Assembly (NCBI GenBank): GCA_005879535.1
Contig: VBKI01000091.1
Location: 17,882-71,023 of the forward strand
Source: Deltaproteobacteria bacterium
GTDB taxonomy: Bacteria > Myxococcota > Myxococcia > Myxococcales > 40CM-4-68-19
Direction of reading: 5' to 3'
Length of the DNA: 53,142 bases
Position 1 is the stretch's first letter. Each line of letters begins with the position of its first letter. Positions 34,994 through 44,344 of this stretch are shown one piece after another. Both the position numbers and the translations under genes were made by a program. The notes under the pieces are model-generated. The model did not search any database, was not told where the DNA came from, and saw only the letters and a program-made list of their open reading frames with translations.

Positions 34994-35356
34994 ATGGAAG
35001 CCAAGGCATCCCTCCGGTATCTCCGAATCACCCCGCGCAAGGTGCGCGTGGTGGCGGACCTCATCCGGGGCAAGAACGTCAACGCCGCGCTGGCGCAGCT
35101 CGCCTACGTGGAGAAGCGCGCGGCGGAGCCGCTGGCCAAGCTATTGCGCAGCGCCGTCGCCAACGCCGAGCAGTCCGCGAAGGACCAGTCGCTCGACGTC
35201 GACCGGCTCACCGTGAAAGAGCTGATGGTCGACCAGGGACCCTCCTTGCGGCGCTACATGCCGCGGGCCATGGGCCGGGCGTTCAAGGTTCTGAAGAAGA
35301 CGAGCCACATCCAACTGACGCTCTCGGACGAGACGCCGAAGAAGAGACGGAGCTAA
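34994..35356 (+). CDS. rplV: 50S ribosomal protein L22
   Basis: L22 lines the exit tunnel constriction with L4. The 120-residue product begins [20 protein letters not shown] and has [20 protein letters not shown], the beta-hairpin region whose tip contributes to macrolide sensitivity. No insertion in the hairpin is evident. It is followed after two bases by rpsC. Confidence 0.97.
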   Translation: MEAKASLRYLRITPRKVRVVADLIRGKNVNAALAQLAYVEKRAAEPLAKLLRSAVANAEQSAKDQSLDVDRLTVKELMVDQGPSLRRYMPRAMGRAFKVLKKTSHIQLTLSDETPKKRRS

Positions 35357-35358
35357 GC

Positions 35359-36072
35359 ATGGGTCAGAAAGTCAATCCGATCGGTTTCCGCCTCGGCGTC
35401 ATCCGCTCCTGGGATTCCAAGTGGTACGAGGAGAAGAACTACGCGCGCTGGCTGCACGAGGACATCCGCCTGCGCGAGTACGTGAAGAAGAAGCTCGGTC
35501 AGGCCGGCATCAGCAAGGTCGAGATCGAGCGCGCCGCCAGCAAGGTGAAGGTGAACGTGCACACCGCGCGGCCGGGCATCGTCATCGGCAAGCGGGGTGC
35601 CGGCATCGAGAGCATCAAGAAGGAGCTGCAGCAGTTCACGCAGAACGAGGTGTTCCTCAACATCGTCGAAGTGCGCAAGGCGGAGACCGATGCGCAGCTC
35701 GTCGCCGAGAACATCACCACCCAGCTCGAGCGCCGCATCGCCTTCCGGCGGGCGATGAAGAAGGCCATCCAGACCGCGCAGAAGTTTGGCGCCAAGGGGA
35801 TCCGCGTGGCCTGCTCGGGCCGGCTGGGCGGCGCGGAAATGGCGCGCTACGAGTGGTACCGCGAAGGGCGGGTGCCGCTGCACACGCTGCGCGCGGACAT
35901 CGACTACGGATTCGCGGAGGCGAAGACCACCTACGGGAAGATCGGCTGCAAGGTGTGGATCTTCCGTGGCGAGGTGCTCCCGGAGAGCGCCGCGGACACG
36001 GCCAAGAAGCCCCCCACGCGCGCTCCCAGCCGCGTGACCACCGGCGGCTCGACGCCGACGCCGGTGCAGTAA
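35359..36072 (+). CDS. rpsC: 30S ribosomal protein S3
   Basis: S3 is part of the mRNA entry helicase. The 237-residue product has the KH domain with [20 protein letters not shown] (the GxxG is GKRG) and the C-terminal domain [20 protein letters not shown] and [20 protein letters not shown]. The last 25 residues ([20 protein letters not shown]) are a short low-complexity tail. The start ATG 35359 is two bases after the rplV stop, giving the usual [13 protein letters not shown]. Confidence 0.98.
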   Translation: MGQKVNPIGFRLGVIRSWDSKWYEEKNYARWLHEDIRLREYVKKKLGQAGISKVEIERAASKVKVNVHTARPGIVIGKRGAGIESIKKELQQFTQNEVFLNIVEVRKAETDAQLVAENITTQLERRIAFRRAMKKAIQTAQKFGAKGIRVACSGRLGGAEMARYEWYREGRVPLHTLRADIDYGFAEAKTTYGKIGCKVWIFRGEVLPESAADTAKKPPTRAPSRVTTGGSTPTPVQ

Positions 36073-36097
36073 CCCCTTGCTCTAGAGAGACACCGTC

Positions 36098-36520
<423 letters not shown>

Positions 36521-36521
36521 G

Positions 36522-36797
36522 ATGAAGGCCTCCGAGCTGAAGGAGCTGAGCGTCGAGGAGCTGACCCGCAAGGCGGGCGAGCTTCGCGAGAACCTCTTCA
36601 ACCTCAAAATCCGCCGGCGCGCGGGCACGCTGGAGTCCACCGCCGACGTGACGAAGAACAAGCGCGATCTGGCGCGGATTCTCACCCTCCTCACGCAGAA
36701 GACGGGGGTCAGCAAGGCGCAGCGCAAGGCGGCGCAGAAGCAGCCGCCGCCGCCGAAGCAGGCCGAGCAGCCCGCGGAAGGAAAGGAACAGCGATGA
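36522..36797 (+). CDS. rpmC: 50S ribosomal protein L29 with extended tail
   Basis: L29 is a small helical hairpin near the tunnel exit. The core ([20 protein letters not shown] and [17 protein letters not shown]) matches the family, whose usual length is 60-70. The product is 91 residues; the extra part is [20 protein letters not shown], a Lys/Gln/Pro tail. It starts two bases after rplP and its stop overlaps rpsQ (ATGA). Confidence 0.96.
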   Translation: MKASELKELSVEELTRKAGELRENLFNLKIRRRAGTLESTADVTKNKRDLARILTLLTQKTGVSKAQRKAAQKQPPPPKQAEQPAEGKEQR

Positions 36798-37102
36798 CCG
36801 AGAACACGCAGAGCGGGCAGGCGCAGCGCGGACGCCCCAAGAGCCGCATCGGCACCGTCCTCTCCGACAAGATGATGAAGACGGTCGTCGTGCAGGTCGA
36901 GCGCCGGGCCAAGCACGGCCAGTACGGCAAGTACATGACCGAGAAGAAGAAGTACAAGTGCCACGACGAGCACCAGTCGGCGAAGCCGGGTGACAAGGTG
37001 CGGATCGTCGAGACGCGCCCGATGTCGAGGGAGAAGCGCTGGCGCGTGGCCGAGGTCCTGGTCAAGGCGGAAGCCGAGATGCAGGGGAAGGCAGAGGTCT
37101 GA
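36794..37102 (+). CDS. rpsQ: 30S ribosomal protein S17
   Basis: S17 is an early-assembling OB-fold protein binding the 5' domain of 16S rRNA. The 102-residue product has a short hydrophilic N-terminus then [24 protein letters not shown]-type [20 protein letters not shown] and [15 protein letters not shown]. The start overlaps the rpmC stop by 4 bases. It is three bases before the rplN ATG at 37106. Confidence 0.97.
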   Translation: MTENTQSGQAQRGRPKSRIGTVLSDKMMKTVVVQVERRAKHGQYGKYMTEKKKYKCHDEHQSAKPGDKVRIVETRPMSREKRWRVAEVLVKAEAEMQGKAEV

Positions 37103-37105
37103 GTC

Positions 37106-37474
37106 ATGATCCAGATGCAGACGGTGCTGGACGTGGCCGACAACTCCGGCGCCAAGAAGGTGGCCTGCATCAAGGTGCTGGGCGGCACCAAGCGCCGGTA
37201 CGCTTCGATCGGCGACGTGATCGTCGTCTCCGTCAAGGAGGCGGTGGTCAACAGCAAGGTGAAGAAGGGCGAGGTCGCGCGCGCCGTGATCGTGCGCACC
37301 AAGCGCGAGCTGAAGCGGCCCGACGGCAGCTACATCAAGTTCGACACCAACAGCGCGGTGATGGTCAGCAAGGACGGCGAGCCCATCGGCACCCGCATCT
37401 TCGGGCCGGTGGCCCGCGAGCTCCGGGCGAAGAAGTTCATGAAGATCATCTCCCTGGCGCCGGAGGTCCTCTAG
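37106..37474 (+). CDS. rplN: 50S ribosomal protein L14
   Basis: L14 is at the subunit interface and binds the silencing factor RsfS. The 122-residue product begins [20 protein letters not shown], the invariant N-terminus, so the first ATG is used. It has [14 protein letters not shown] and the C-terminal [20 protein letters not shown]. It opens the spc-operon set and is followed two bases later by rplX. Confidence 0.98.
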   Translation: MIQMQTVLDVADNSGAKKVACIKVLGGTKRRYASIGDVIVVSVKEAVVNSKVKKGEVARAVIVRTKRELKRPDGSYIKFDTNSAVMVSKDGEPIGTRIFGPVARELRAKKFMKIISLAPEVL

Positions 37475-37476
37475 CC

Positions 37477-37815
37477 ATGGCCCGCTCGAGCATCCGCATC
37501 AAGAAGGGTGACAACGTGTTCGTCCTCTCCGGAAAGGAGAAGGGCAAGACCGGCAAGGTGCTGGAGATCGACCACGAGAAGCAGCGCGCCATCGTGGAGA
37601 AGCTGATGGTGTTCAAGCGCCATTACAAGCGCGGCCGCAACCCGGCGGCGCCGGAAGGCGGGATCGTGGAGAAGAACGGCAGCATCCACGTCTCCAACCT
37701 GGCGCTGGTGGATCCCGAGTCGAAGAAGCCCACGCGCATCGGCACCAAGCTGCTGGAGAACGGCAAGCGCGTGCGCGTCGCCCGGCGCAGCGGCGCACAG
37801 ATCGACCAGGCCTGA
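37477..37815 (+). CDS. rplX: 50S ribosomal protein L24
   Basis: L24 is an assembly initiator at the tunnel exit. The 112-residue product starts [20 protein letters not shown] with the KOW motif ([20 protein letters not shown]), then [14 protein letters not shown] and [13 protein letters not shown]. The length is typical. It is followed after 10 bases by the extended rplE. Confidence 0.97.
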   Translation: MARSSIRIKKGDNVFVLSGKEKGKTGKVLEIDHEKQRAIVEKLMVFKRHYKRGRNPAAPEGGIVEKNGSIHVSNLALVDPESKKPTRIGTKLLENGKRVRVARRSGAQIDQA

Positions 37816-37825
37816 GGAAGCGACG

Positions 37826-38566
37826 ATGGCAGACGACAAGAAGAAGCAGGAAGACAAGCAAAAGAAGCACGCCCACGGCGAAGGTCCAGTGACCGACGCG
37901 AAGGCCCACGCCGAGGCGAAGAAGGCCGGCGGAGGCGGAGGCAAGAAGAAGGGTGCCAGGGACCAGAAGGGTCCCAAGACCATCCAGGCCGCGGAGGGCA
38001 AGGCGGCCTCGCGCGGCGAGCATCCGGCGCGGCTCGGCATCGCCTACAAGGAGCAGATCATCCCGGCCCTGATGAAGGACTTCGGCTACAAGAACCCGAT
38101 GCAGGTTCCCAAGGTCGAGAAGGTCGTCGTCAACATGGGCCTGGGCGAGGCGATCACCAACAACAAGCTGATCGAGCAGGCCGAGGAGCAGATGATGGCG
38201 ATCACCGGGCAGAAGGCGGTGGTCACCCGCTCGCGCAAGAGCATCGCCAACTTCAAGCTGCGGGAGAACCAGCCCATCGGCGTGATGGCCACCCTGCGCA
38301 AGGACCGGATGTACGAGTTCCTCGATCGGCTGCTCAACACCGCGCTCCCCCGCGTGCGCGACTTCAAGGGCGTCTCGGTCAAGAGCTTCGACGGCCGCGG
38401 CAACTACACCCTCGGCATCAAGGAGCAGATCATCTTCCCGGAGATCAACTACGACCGGATCGAGAAGATCAAGGGCATGAACATCACCATCGTGACCACG
38501 GCGAGGAGCGACGAAGAGGGCCGCGCTCTGCTCCGGTATTTCGGCATGCCCTTCCGGACCGCGTGA
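37826..38566 (+). CDS. rplE: 50S ribosomal protein L5 with long N-terminal extension
   Basis: L5 binds 5S rRNA in the central protuberance. The core from about residue 66 ([60 protein letters not shown]) is canonical; L5 is usually near 180 residues. This one is 246: an extra 65-residue N-terminus rich in Lys, Ala, Gly and Glu ([19 protein letters not shown]). The extension is in frame with a GGAAGCGACG site 5' of ATG 37826 and with no internal start of similar quality, so it is likely translated. Its function is unknown. Confidence 0.95.
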   Translation: MADDKKKQEDKQKKHAHGEGPVTDAKAHAEAKKAGGGGGKKKGARDQKGPKTIQAAEGKAASRGEHPARLGIAYKEQIIPALMKDFGYKNPMQVPKVEKVVVNMGLGEAITNNKLIEQAEEQMMAITGQKAVVTRSRKSIANFKLRENQPIGVMATLRKDRMYEFLDRLLNTALPRVRDFKGVSVKSFDGRGNYTLGIKEQIIFPEINYDRIEKIKGMNITIVTTARSDEEGRALLRYFGMPFRTA

Positions 38567-38568
38567 TC

Positions 38569-38763
38569 ATGGCCAAGCTCTCGAAGATGGCGCAGGCGAA
38601 GCGCCTGCAGAGGAAGCCGAAGTTCAAGGTGCGCGCCTATTCGCGCTGCGAGCTCTGCGGGCGCAGCCGCGCCTTTCTGAACAAGTTCCAGATGTGCCGC
38701 ATCTGCTTCCGGAACCGGGCACTGCGCGGCGAGATCACCGGAGTCATCAAGTCGTCCTGGTAG
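38569..38763 (+). CDS. rpsN: 30S ribosomal protein S14, zinc-binding short form
   Basis: A 64-residue S14 of the zinc-ribbon type, with CELC and CRIC (CxxC pairs about 13 residues apart) and the end [15 protein letters not shown] 38569 is preferred over the GTG at 38563, which overlaps the rplE stop. The zinc-free form is about 100 residues, so this is the C+ short version. A 56-base gap then precedes rpsH. Confidence 0.96.
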   Translation: MAKLSKMAQAKRLQRKPKFKVRAYSRCELCGRSRAFLNKFQMCRICFRNRALRGEITGVIKSSW

Positions 38764-38819
38764 TTCAACCACGTGAACGCCGGCGCGCCTACGGGTACGG
38801 CCGGCGGAGGTAGTCGCAA

Positions 38820-39218
38820 ATGAGCATGACCGATCCGGTTGCCGATCTGCTGACGCGGATCCGCAACGCACAGCGCGCGGGACTGGAGCAGATCGACCTG
38901 CCAGCGAGCAACATCAAGCAGAAGATCTGCGAGGTGCTGCGCGACGAAGGCTTCGTCCGCGAAGTCTCGCGCACCGACGACGGCAAGCAAGGCAGCTTGA
39001 AAGTGCTGCTCAAGTACGACGAGGGCCGCCGGCCGGCGATCAGCGAGATCCGTCGCCAGTCGAAGCCGGGGCTGCGCCGTTACGTGAAGCACACCGACAT
39101 CCCGAAGGTGATGAACGGCCTCGGCATCGCCATCCTCTCCACTTCCAAGGGCGTGCTCGTCGACCACGAGGCTCGCAAGCAGCACCTCGGCGGCGAGCTG
39201 ATCGCCACCGTCTGGTAA
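38820..39218 (+). CDS. rpsH: 30S ribosomal protein S8
   Basis: S8 binds the central domain of 16S rRNA; in E. coli it represses the spc operon by binding the rplE leader. The 132-residue product starts MSMTDPVADLLTRIRNAQRA and ends VLVDHEARKQHLGGELIATV; the VPKVMNGLGIAILSTSKG-like segment here is IPKVMNGLGIAILSTSKGVL. A GGAGGTAGTC site precedes it. Length and sequence are ordinary. Confidence 0.98.
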   Translation: MSMTDPVADLLTRIRNAQRAGLEQIDLPASNIKQKICEVLRDEGFVREVSRTDDGKQGSLKVLLKYDEGRRPAISEIRRQSKPGLRRYVKHTDIPKVMNGLGIAILSTSKGVLVDHEARKQHLGGELIATVW

Positions 39219-39227
39219 GGAGCCGCC

Positions 39228-39770
39228 ATGTCGCGCATCGGCAAGCTCGCCATCAAGATTCCGGACAAGGTCAAGGTGACCGCCCAGCCGGGGCTCGTGA
39301 ACGTCGAAGGGCCCAAGGGAAAGGTCGCGCAGAAGCTCGACCGGGAAATGAAGGTGACCGTGGACAAGGGCGAGGTCCGGGTGGACCGCCCCAACGACTC
39401 GCGCCGCTCGCGCCAGCTCCACGGGCTGACGCGGACGCTGGTCGCCAACATGATCCAGGGCGTCACCCAGGGGTTCTCGCGCTCTCTGGACATCTCCGGC
39501 GTGGGCTACAAGGCGGAGCTCAAGGGCAAGGAGATCCACCTCGCGCTCGGCTTCTCCCATCCGGTGGTGTATCCGCTGCCGGAAGGCGTGACGGCGGAGT
39601 ACGACGCCAAGGGCAACCGCCTGACGGTGAAGGGCGCCGACAAGCACCGCATCGGGCTGGTGGCGGCCGAGATCCGCAAGCTGCGGCCGCCGGAGCCCTA
39701 CAAGGGCAAGGGCATCAAGTACGCGGAGGAAACGATCCGCCGCAAGCAGGGCAAAACCGGGGCCGCGTAA
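39228..39770 (+). CDS. rplF: 50S ribosomal protein L6
   Basis: L6 lies near the sarcin-ricin loop and factor site. The 180-residue product begins [20 protein letters not shown] and has the conserved domain end [20 protein letters not shown] followed by GKTGAA. Its stop TAA shares an A with the ATG of a 13-codon micro-ORF (TAATG), whose C-terminus repeats RKTGAA. The L6 core is intact. Confidence 0.98.
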   Translation: MSRIGKLAIKIPDKVKVTAQPGLVNVEGPKGKVAQKLDREMKVTVDKGEVRVDRPNDSRRSRQLHGLTRTLVANMIQGVTQGFSRSLDISGVGYKAELKGKEIHLALGFSHPVVYPLPEGVTAEYDAKGNRLTVKGADKHRIGLVAAEIRKLRPPEPYKGKGIKYAEETIRRKQGKTGAA

Positions 39771-39811
39771 TGGGTACCGCCACTACCAACCGCAAGACGG
39801 GAGCCGCGTAA
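39770..39811 (+). CDS. 13-codon micro-ORF bridging rplF and rplR
   Basis: ATG 39770 overlaps the rplF stop (TAATG) and TAA 39809 overlaps the rplR start (TAATG). The frame encodes [13 protein letters not shown], whose last six residues repeat the end of L6 (RKQGKTGAA) with the same GCCGCGTAATG junction, so it looks like a duplicated tail of rplF. It may serve for stop-restart coupling rather than as a peptide. No close database comparison is possible here. Confidence 0.4.
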   Translation: MGTATTNRKTGAA

Positions 39812-40179
39812 TGAGCGCCTCGACGAACATGAAGAAGCAGTTGCTGCGGCTGCGCCGCAAGGCGCACATCCGCAAGAAGGTGGAGGGCTCGCAGGAGCGC
39901 CCCCGGCTCTCGGTGTACCGCAGCCTGAACCACATCTATGCGCAGGTGATCGACGACGTCTCGGGCAAGACGCTCGCCGCCGCCTCCACGCTCTCGCCGG
40001 AGCTCAAGGACGGCAAGGGCAAAAAGAAGGAGCTGGCGAAGGAGGTCGGCAAGCTCGTGGCGAAGAAATGCCAGGAGAAGCAGATCGCCGCGGTCGTGTT
40101 CGACCGGAACGGCTTCATGTACCACGGCCGGATCGCGGCCGTCGCAGAGGGCGCCCGCGAGGGCGGCCTGAAATTCTAA
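39811..40179 (+). CDS. rplR: 50S ribosomal protein L18
   Basis: L18 binds 5S rRNA with L5. The 122-residue product begins [20 protein letters not shown] and has [20 protein letters not shown] and [20 protein letters not shown]. The start is inside a TAATG overlap with the micro-ORF. Length is typical, with an internal Lys-rich loop [14 protein letters not shown]. Confidence 0.97.
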   Translation: MSASTNMKKQLLRLRRKAHIRKKVEGSQERPRLSVYRSLNHIYAQVIDDVSGKTLAAASTLSPELKDGKGKKKELAKEVGKLVAKKCQEKQIAAVVFDRNGFMYHGRIAAVAEGAREGGLKF

Positions 40180-40193
40180 GGCAAGGGGAGACA

Positions 40194-40712
40194 ATGGCTG
40201 CACCGATCAATCCGAACGACCTCCCCGAGCTGAACGACCGGGTGGTCCACATCAACCGCGTCGCCAAGGTCGTGAAGGGTGGCCGGCGCTTTTCCTTCTC
40301 CGCGCTGGTGGTGGTCGGCGACGGCCAGGGCCACGTCGGCGCGGGCCTCGGCAAGGCCAACGAAGTGCCGGAGGCCATCCGCAAGGGCGGCGAGCAGGCG
40401 AAGAAGAACCTCTTCAAGGTGCCCCTCGCGGGCAACACCATTCCGCACGAAGTGATCGGTCACTTCGGCGCGGGGCGCGTGCTGCTCAAGCCGGCAGGCG
40501 AAGGAACCGGCGTGATCGCCGGCGGCAGCGTCCGGGCGGTGCTCGAGGCGGTGGGCATCCGCAACATCCTGACCAAATCCCAGGGGTCGCGGAATCCTCA
40601 CAACGTGGTGAAGGCCGCGCTCGACGGTCTGCGCAAGCTGCGCAGCCCCGAGGAAGCGGCCCGCTTGCGCGGCAAGGAGCTGACGGAGATGCGCGCGGAG
40701 CAGGGAGCCTGA
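40194..40712 (+). CDS. rpsE: 30S ribosomal protein S5
   Basis: S5 contributes to decoding fidelity and the mRNA entry site. The 172-residue product has [20 protein letters not shown], the [20 protein letters not shown] region and [31 protein letters not shown] lies upstream of the ATG. It is followed by rpmD after one base. Length and motifs are canonical. Confidence 0.98.
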   Translation: MAAPINPNDLPELNDRVVHINRVAKVVKGGRRFSFSALVVVGDGQGHVGAGLGKANEVPEAIRKGGEQAKKNLFKVPLAGNTIPHEVIGHFGAGRVLLKPAGEGTGVIAGGSVRAVLEAVGIRNILTKSQGSRNPHNVVKAALDGLRKLRSPEEAARLRGKELTEMRAEQGA

Positions 40713-40713
40713 G

Positions 40714-40977
40714 ATGGCACTGAAAGTGAAGCTGGTCCGCGGGATGAGCGGCCACACCGAGAAGCACCGCGCGACGCTGCGCGGCCTGGGCCTGACGCGG
40801 GTGGGGCGCGAGCGCGTGCTGCAGGACACGCCGGCCATCCGCGGGATGATCGACAAGGTCGGCTATCTGATCGAGTGGGCGGAGACCAACGAAGAGTTCA
40901 AGCCGTTCGGCCGTCGGTCACAGCGGAAGGCGCAGAAGGCCGGGAGCGCGAAGCCGCGAAGCGGAGAGTTGCGATGA
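40714..40977 (+). CDS. rpmD: 50S ribosomal protein L30 with extension
   Basis: L30 is a small protein usually of about 60 residues. The core [20 protein letters not shown] and [20 protein letters not shown] matches, with [13 protein letters not shown]. The product is 87 residues; the extra C-terminal region ([20 protein letters not shown]) is basic and low in complexity. Its stop overlaps the rplO start (ATGA). Confidence 0.96.
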   Translation: MALKVKLVRGMSGHTEKHRATLRGLGLTRVGRERVLQDTPAIRGMIDKVGYLIEWAETNEEFKPFGRRSQRKAQKAGSAKPRSGELR

Positions 40978-41501
40978 ACGAGCTGACGAGACTGACGCCG
41001 CCGCGCGGCGGTGGAGTACAGGAAAAGAAGAGGGTCGGGCGCGGTCAGGCCAGCGGCACCGGCAAGACCGCCGGCCGAGGTGGCAAGGGTCAGAAGGCCC
41101 GCACCGGCAACATGAACTTCATCGGCTTCGAGGGCGGGCAGATGCCCATCCAGCGCCGCATCCCCAAGCGCGGGTTCACCAACCCCTTCCGGTTGGAGTA
41201 CGCCCTGATCAACGTCGGCGACCTGGAGGGCCTGGGGCTCGCCGAGGTGGATCTGGACAAGCTCGTCGAGGCCGGGACGGTGAAGGACCGCAAGAACGGG
41301 CTGAAGATCCTCGGCGACGGCGAGCTGACCAAGGCCATCTCCGTCCGCGCCCACAAGTTCTCCGCCTCGGCGAAGGAGAAGATCGAGAAGGCGGGCGGGA
41401 AGGTCGACGTGATCGTCCTTCCACCCAAGGTCACCCCGCAGCAGCGGAAGGCCGAGGAAAAGAAAGCGGCTGCGGCCGCGGGAAAGCCTAAACTGCGTTA
41501 G
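40974..41501 (+). CDS. rplO: 50S ribosomal protein L15
   Basis: L15 is a late-assembling core protein. The 175-residue product has the N-terminal [40 protein letters not shown] and [20 protein letters not shown], then [20 protein letters not shown]. It ends with a short Lys/Ala-rich tail. The stop TAG at 41499-41501 is the first part of a long hairpin before secY. Confidence 0.97.
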   Translation: MNELTRLTPPRGGGVQEKKRVGRGQASGTGKTAGRGGKGQKARTGNMNFIGFEGGQMPIQRRIPKRGFTNPFRLEYALINVGDLEGLGLAEVDLDKLVEAGTVKDRKNGLKILGDGELTKAISVRAHKFSASAKEKIEKAGGKVDVIVLPPKVTPQQRKAEEKKAAAAAGKPKLR

Positions 41502-41541
41502 CAGGGCGTTGAAGAACGAGGTTCTTCAACGAACCCTGCTA
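41499..41541. repeat. Long imperfect palindrome covering the rplO stop codon
   Basis: TAGCAGGG (41499-41506) pairs with CCCTGCTA (41534-41541), and CGTTGAAGAAC (41507-41517) pairs with GTTCTTCAACG (41521-41531), with a 3-base loop and an AA bulge: 19 base pairs in all. No T-run follows. It resembles a REP-like or mobile palindrome; the rplO stop codon forms part of the left arm. Confidence 0.6.
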
Positions 41542-41584
41542 CGTTTGGCTGTTAGACTGTGCCCTTTGTAGGAGATGAGACGCC

Positions 41585-42925
41585 GTGTCGTTCGCCAACG
41601 CCTTCTCGAACCTGTTCAAGATCCAGGAGCTGCGCAAGCGGCTCCTCTTCACTCTCGGCTTGCTCGCGGTCTATCGCATCGGGGTGTTCGTCACCGCGCC
41701 GGGCGTCAATCGCGAGGTGATGAAGAAGGCCATCGAGTCCAGCGGCGGCTTCCTCAACCTCTTCAACCTCTTCACCGGCGGCGCGCTCGAGCAGCTCTCC
41801 ATCTTCGCGCTCGGCATCATGCCGTACGTCAGCGCCAGCATCATCCTGCAGCTGCTCACCGTCGTCGTGCCCACCCTGGAGAAGCTTTCCAAAGAGGGCG
41901 AGATGGGCCGGCGCAAGATCACCCAGTGGACGCGCTACGGCACCATCGTCCTCTCGATCGTGCAGGGCTTCGGCATCGCCCGCTATCTCGAGTCGGTGAA
42001 GGCCGGCAACGAGAGCGTCGTCCCTGACGACGTGAAGGGCTGGGGCTTCCGGCTGCTCACGGTGATCACGCTCACAGCCGGGACGGCGTTCATCATGTGG
42101 CTCGGCGAGCAGATCACCGAGCGCGGCATCGGCAACGGCATCTCGTTGATCATCTTCGCCGGCATCGTGGCCCGCATCCCGCAGGCGACATTGCAGACCT
42201 GGAGCACCTTCCAGGACAAGGCCGAAGGCTCGGACATCCAGATCCTGGTGCTGGGCTTGGTGATGGTGGTCACCATCGCGGTGATCGTGTTCGTCGAGCG
42301 CGCGTACCGGAAGATTCCCGTTCACTACGCGAAGCGGGTGGTGGGGCGGCAGACCTTCAGCGGCCAGAGCACCCACTTGCCGCTCAAGGTGAACATGTCG
42401 GGCGTGATCCCACCCATCTTCGCCAGCTCGATCCTGCTCTTCCCGGCCACGCTCGCCACCTGGATCCCGGCGTTCAAGCCGTTCGCCGACGCGATGACGC
42501 GGGGCGGCTGGATCTACGACGGCCTGTACGTCATCGGGATCATCTTCTTCTGCTACTTCTACACCGCGGTGACCTTCAACCCGGTGGACGTGGCCGACAA
42601 TCTCAAGAAGTACGGCGGCTACATCCCCGGCATCCGTCCCGGCAAGAAGACCGCCGAGTACATCGACCACGTGCTCTCGCGCATCACCTTCGGCGGGGCC
42701 ATCTACATCTCCGCGGTGTGCGTGCTGCCGAGCGTCCTCATCACCAAGTACAACGTGCCGTTCCAGTTCGGCGGCACCGCGCTCCTGATCGTCGTCGGCG
42801 TCGCGCTCGATACCGTGCAGCAGATCGAGAGCCATCTGATCACGCGCCACTACGAGGGCTTCACTGGCCCGCGCGGCCCGCGCATCCGCGGCCGTCGCGA
42901 CGTCGGTGCTCCTGCAGCCGCTTAA
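41585..42925 (+). CDS. secY: Preprotein translocase subunit SecY
   Basis: SecY is the central pore of the SecYEG translocon. The 446-residue product starts at GTG 41585, with GTAGGAGATGAG upstream, and has about ten membrane helices. Conserved parts include [20 protein letters not shown] near the N-terminus, the plug region [20 protein letters not shown], and the C-terminal cytoplasmic loops ([19 protein letters not shown] and [12 protein letters not shown]). SecE is encoded at 10870. It is in its normal spc-operon position between rplO and adk. Confidence 0.97.
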   Translation: MSFANAFSNLFKIQELRKRLLFTLGLLAVYRIGVFVTAPGVNREVMKKAIESSGGFLNLFNLFTGGALEQLSIFALGIMPYVSASIILQLLTVVVPTLEKLSKEGEMGRRKITQWTRYGTIVLSIVQGFGIARYLESVKAGNESVVPDDVKGWGFRLLTVITLTAGTAFIMWLGEQITERGIGNGISLIIFAGIVARIPQATLQTWSTFQDKAEGSDIQILVLGLVMVVTIAVIVFVERAYRKIPVHYAKRVVGRQTFSGQSTHLPLKVNMSGVIPPIFASSILLFPATLATWIPAFKPFADAMTRGGWIYDGLYVIGIIFFCYFYTAVTFNPVDVADNLKKYGGYIPGIRPGKKTAEYIDHVLSRITFGGAIYISAVCVLPSVLITKYNVPFQFGGTALLIVVGVALDTVQQIESHLITRHYEGFTGPRGPRIRGRRDVGAPAAA

Positions 42926-42934
42926 GGGGGGCGC

Positions 42935-43573
42935 GTGAACCTGATCTTCCTCGGACCGCCGGGGGCTGGAAAGGGAACGCAGTCCAAGCGGCTGGCGGCG
43001 CGCTACGGCATTCCGCAGCTCTCCACCGGAGACATCCTGCGCAAGGCGGTCGCCGACGGTACTGCGCTCGGCAAGCAGGCAAAGGCGCTGATGGACGCGG
43101 GCAAGCTCGTACCGGACGAAATCGTCAACGGCATCGTCGACGAGGCGCTGGCGTCTCCGATGGCGGCGAAGGGGTTCCTCTTCGACGGATTCCCGCGCAC
43201 GGTCCCGCAGGCGACGGCGCTCGACGAGATGTTGCAGCGCCGCGGGAAGCGCATCGACCACGTCATCCTCCTCGAAGTCCCCATCGAGGTGCTGGTCGAC
43301 CGCCTGTCCGGCCGGCAGACGTGCCCCAAATGCCAGACGCCGTACGGCAAGGACACGCCGCCGAAGCGACCGGGGATGTGCGACAAGGACGGCGAGAAGC
43401 TGGTCGTCCGCCCCGACGACATGCCGGACCGCGTCCGCCAACGGATGACCGAGTACCAGAGCAAGACGGCGCTGCTCACTGATTACTACAAGGCCAGGGG
43501 CGTCGTGCGGTCGGTGAGCGGCGTGGGTACCGTGGAGGAAGTGGAGAAGCGCATCGTCCAGGCGCTGAGCTAG
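42935..43573 (+). CDS. adk: Adenylate kinase, zinc-type lid
   Basis: Adenylate kinase interconverts ATP, ADP and AMP. The 212-residue product starts at GTG 42935 (NLIFLGPPGAGKGTQSKRLA) with the P-loop GPPGAGKGT at residues 7-15, and FDGFPRTVPQA for AMP binding. The lid domain (about residues 125-160) is the long form with CPKC and CDKD, a Cys3-Asp zinc site. Its stop is followed at once by the map ATG. It lies in the usual secY-adk-map order. Confidence 0.97.
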   Translation: MNLIFLGPPGAGKGTQSKRLAARYGIPQLSTGDILRKAVADGTALGKQAKALMDAGKLVPDEIVNGIVDEALASPMAAKGFLFDGFPRTVPQATALDEMLQRRGKRIDHVILLEVPIEVLVDRLSGRQTCPKCQTPYGKDTPPKRPGMCDKDGEKLVVRPDDMPDRVRQRMTEYQSKTALLTDYYKARGVVRSVSGVGTVEEVEKRIVQALS

Positions 43574-44344
43574 ATGCCGGGAGGAATCGAGATCAAGACC
43601 CGCGACGAGATCGGGTACATGCGCGAGGCCTCGCTGATCGTCTACGAGGTGCTCGAGGAGCTGACCCGCGCCGTCGCGCCCGGCGTCACGCTGGAGGAGC
43701 TCGACGCCATCGCCGAGCGCGAGACCGTCCGCCGCGGCGGCGTCTGCGCGTTCAAGGGGCTGTACGGGTTCCCCAAGAACGTCTGCATCTCGGTGAACGA
43801 GCAGGTCGTCCACGGCATCCCCACCCGGCGCAGGCTCGTCGAAGGCGACTTGCTGAAGCTGGACTACGGCGTGATCAAGCACGGGTACTACGGAGACTCC
43901 GCGCGCACCGTCGCCGTCGGGAAGGTGTCGCTGGAGGCGTCGCGGCTGCTGGAGGAGACGCGGCTCGCGCTGGAGAAGGGCATCGCGGCGATGGTTCCCG
44001 GCAACCGCATCAGCGACATCGGCTCCGCCATCGAGGCGCATGTCAGGCCGTTCGGGTACGGCATCGTTCGCGATTACGTCGGCCACGGAATCGGCAAGAA
44101 GCTGCACGAGGAGCCGCAGGTGCCGAACTACGGGCTGTCGCTGTGGTCCCGCGGACAGCCGAACCCGCGCATGCGGGCGGGCATGGTCCTCGCCATCGAG
44201 CCGATGATCAACCTCGGCACCCACGAGGTCGACACCCTCCCGGACGGCTGGACCGTGGTCACCCGCGACGGCAAGCTGTCCAGCCACTGGGAGCACACCA
44301 TCGCCGTCACCGACAACGGCCCCGAGGTCCTGACCCGCCCGTGA
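43574..44344 (+). CDS. map: Methionine aminopeptidase, type I
   Basis: Map removes the N-terminal methionine from nascent proteins using two metal ions. The 256-residue product has the metal ligands in LDYGVIKHGYYGDSARTVAV (Asp), VGHGIGKKLHEEPQVPNYG (His), LAIEPMINLGTHEV (Glu) and WEHTIAVTD (Glu). The ATG immediately follows the adk stop. The TGA stop overlaps the GTG start of the next gene. infA, often next in other genomes, is not here. Confidence 0.97.
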   Translation: MPGGIEIKTRDEIGYMREASLIVYEVLEELTRAVAPGVTLEELDAIAERETVRRGGVCAFKGLYGFPKNVCISVNEQVVHGIPTRRRLVEGDLLKLDYGVIKHGYYGDSARTVAVGKVSLEASRLLEETRLALEKGIAAMVPGNRISDIGSAIEAHVRPFGYGIVRDYVGHGIGKKLHEEPQVPNYGLSLWSRGQPNPRMRAGMVLAIEPMINLGTHEVDTLPDGWTVVTRDGKLSSHWEHTIAVTDNGPEVLTRP

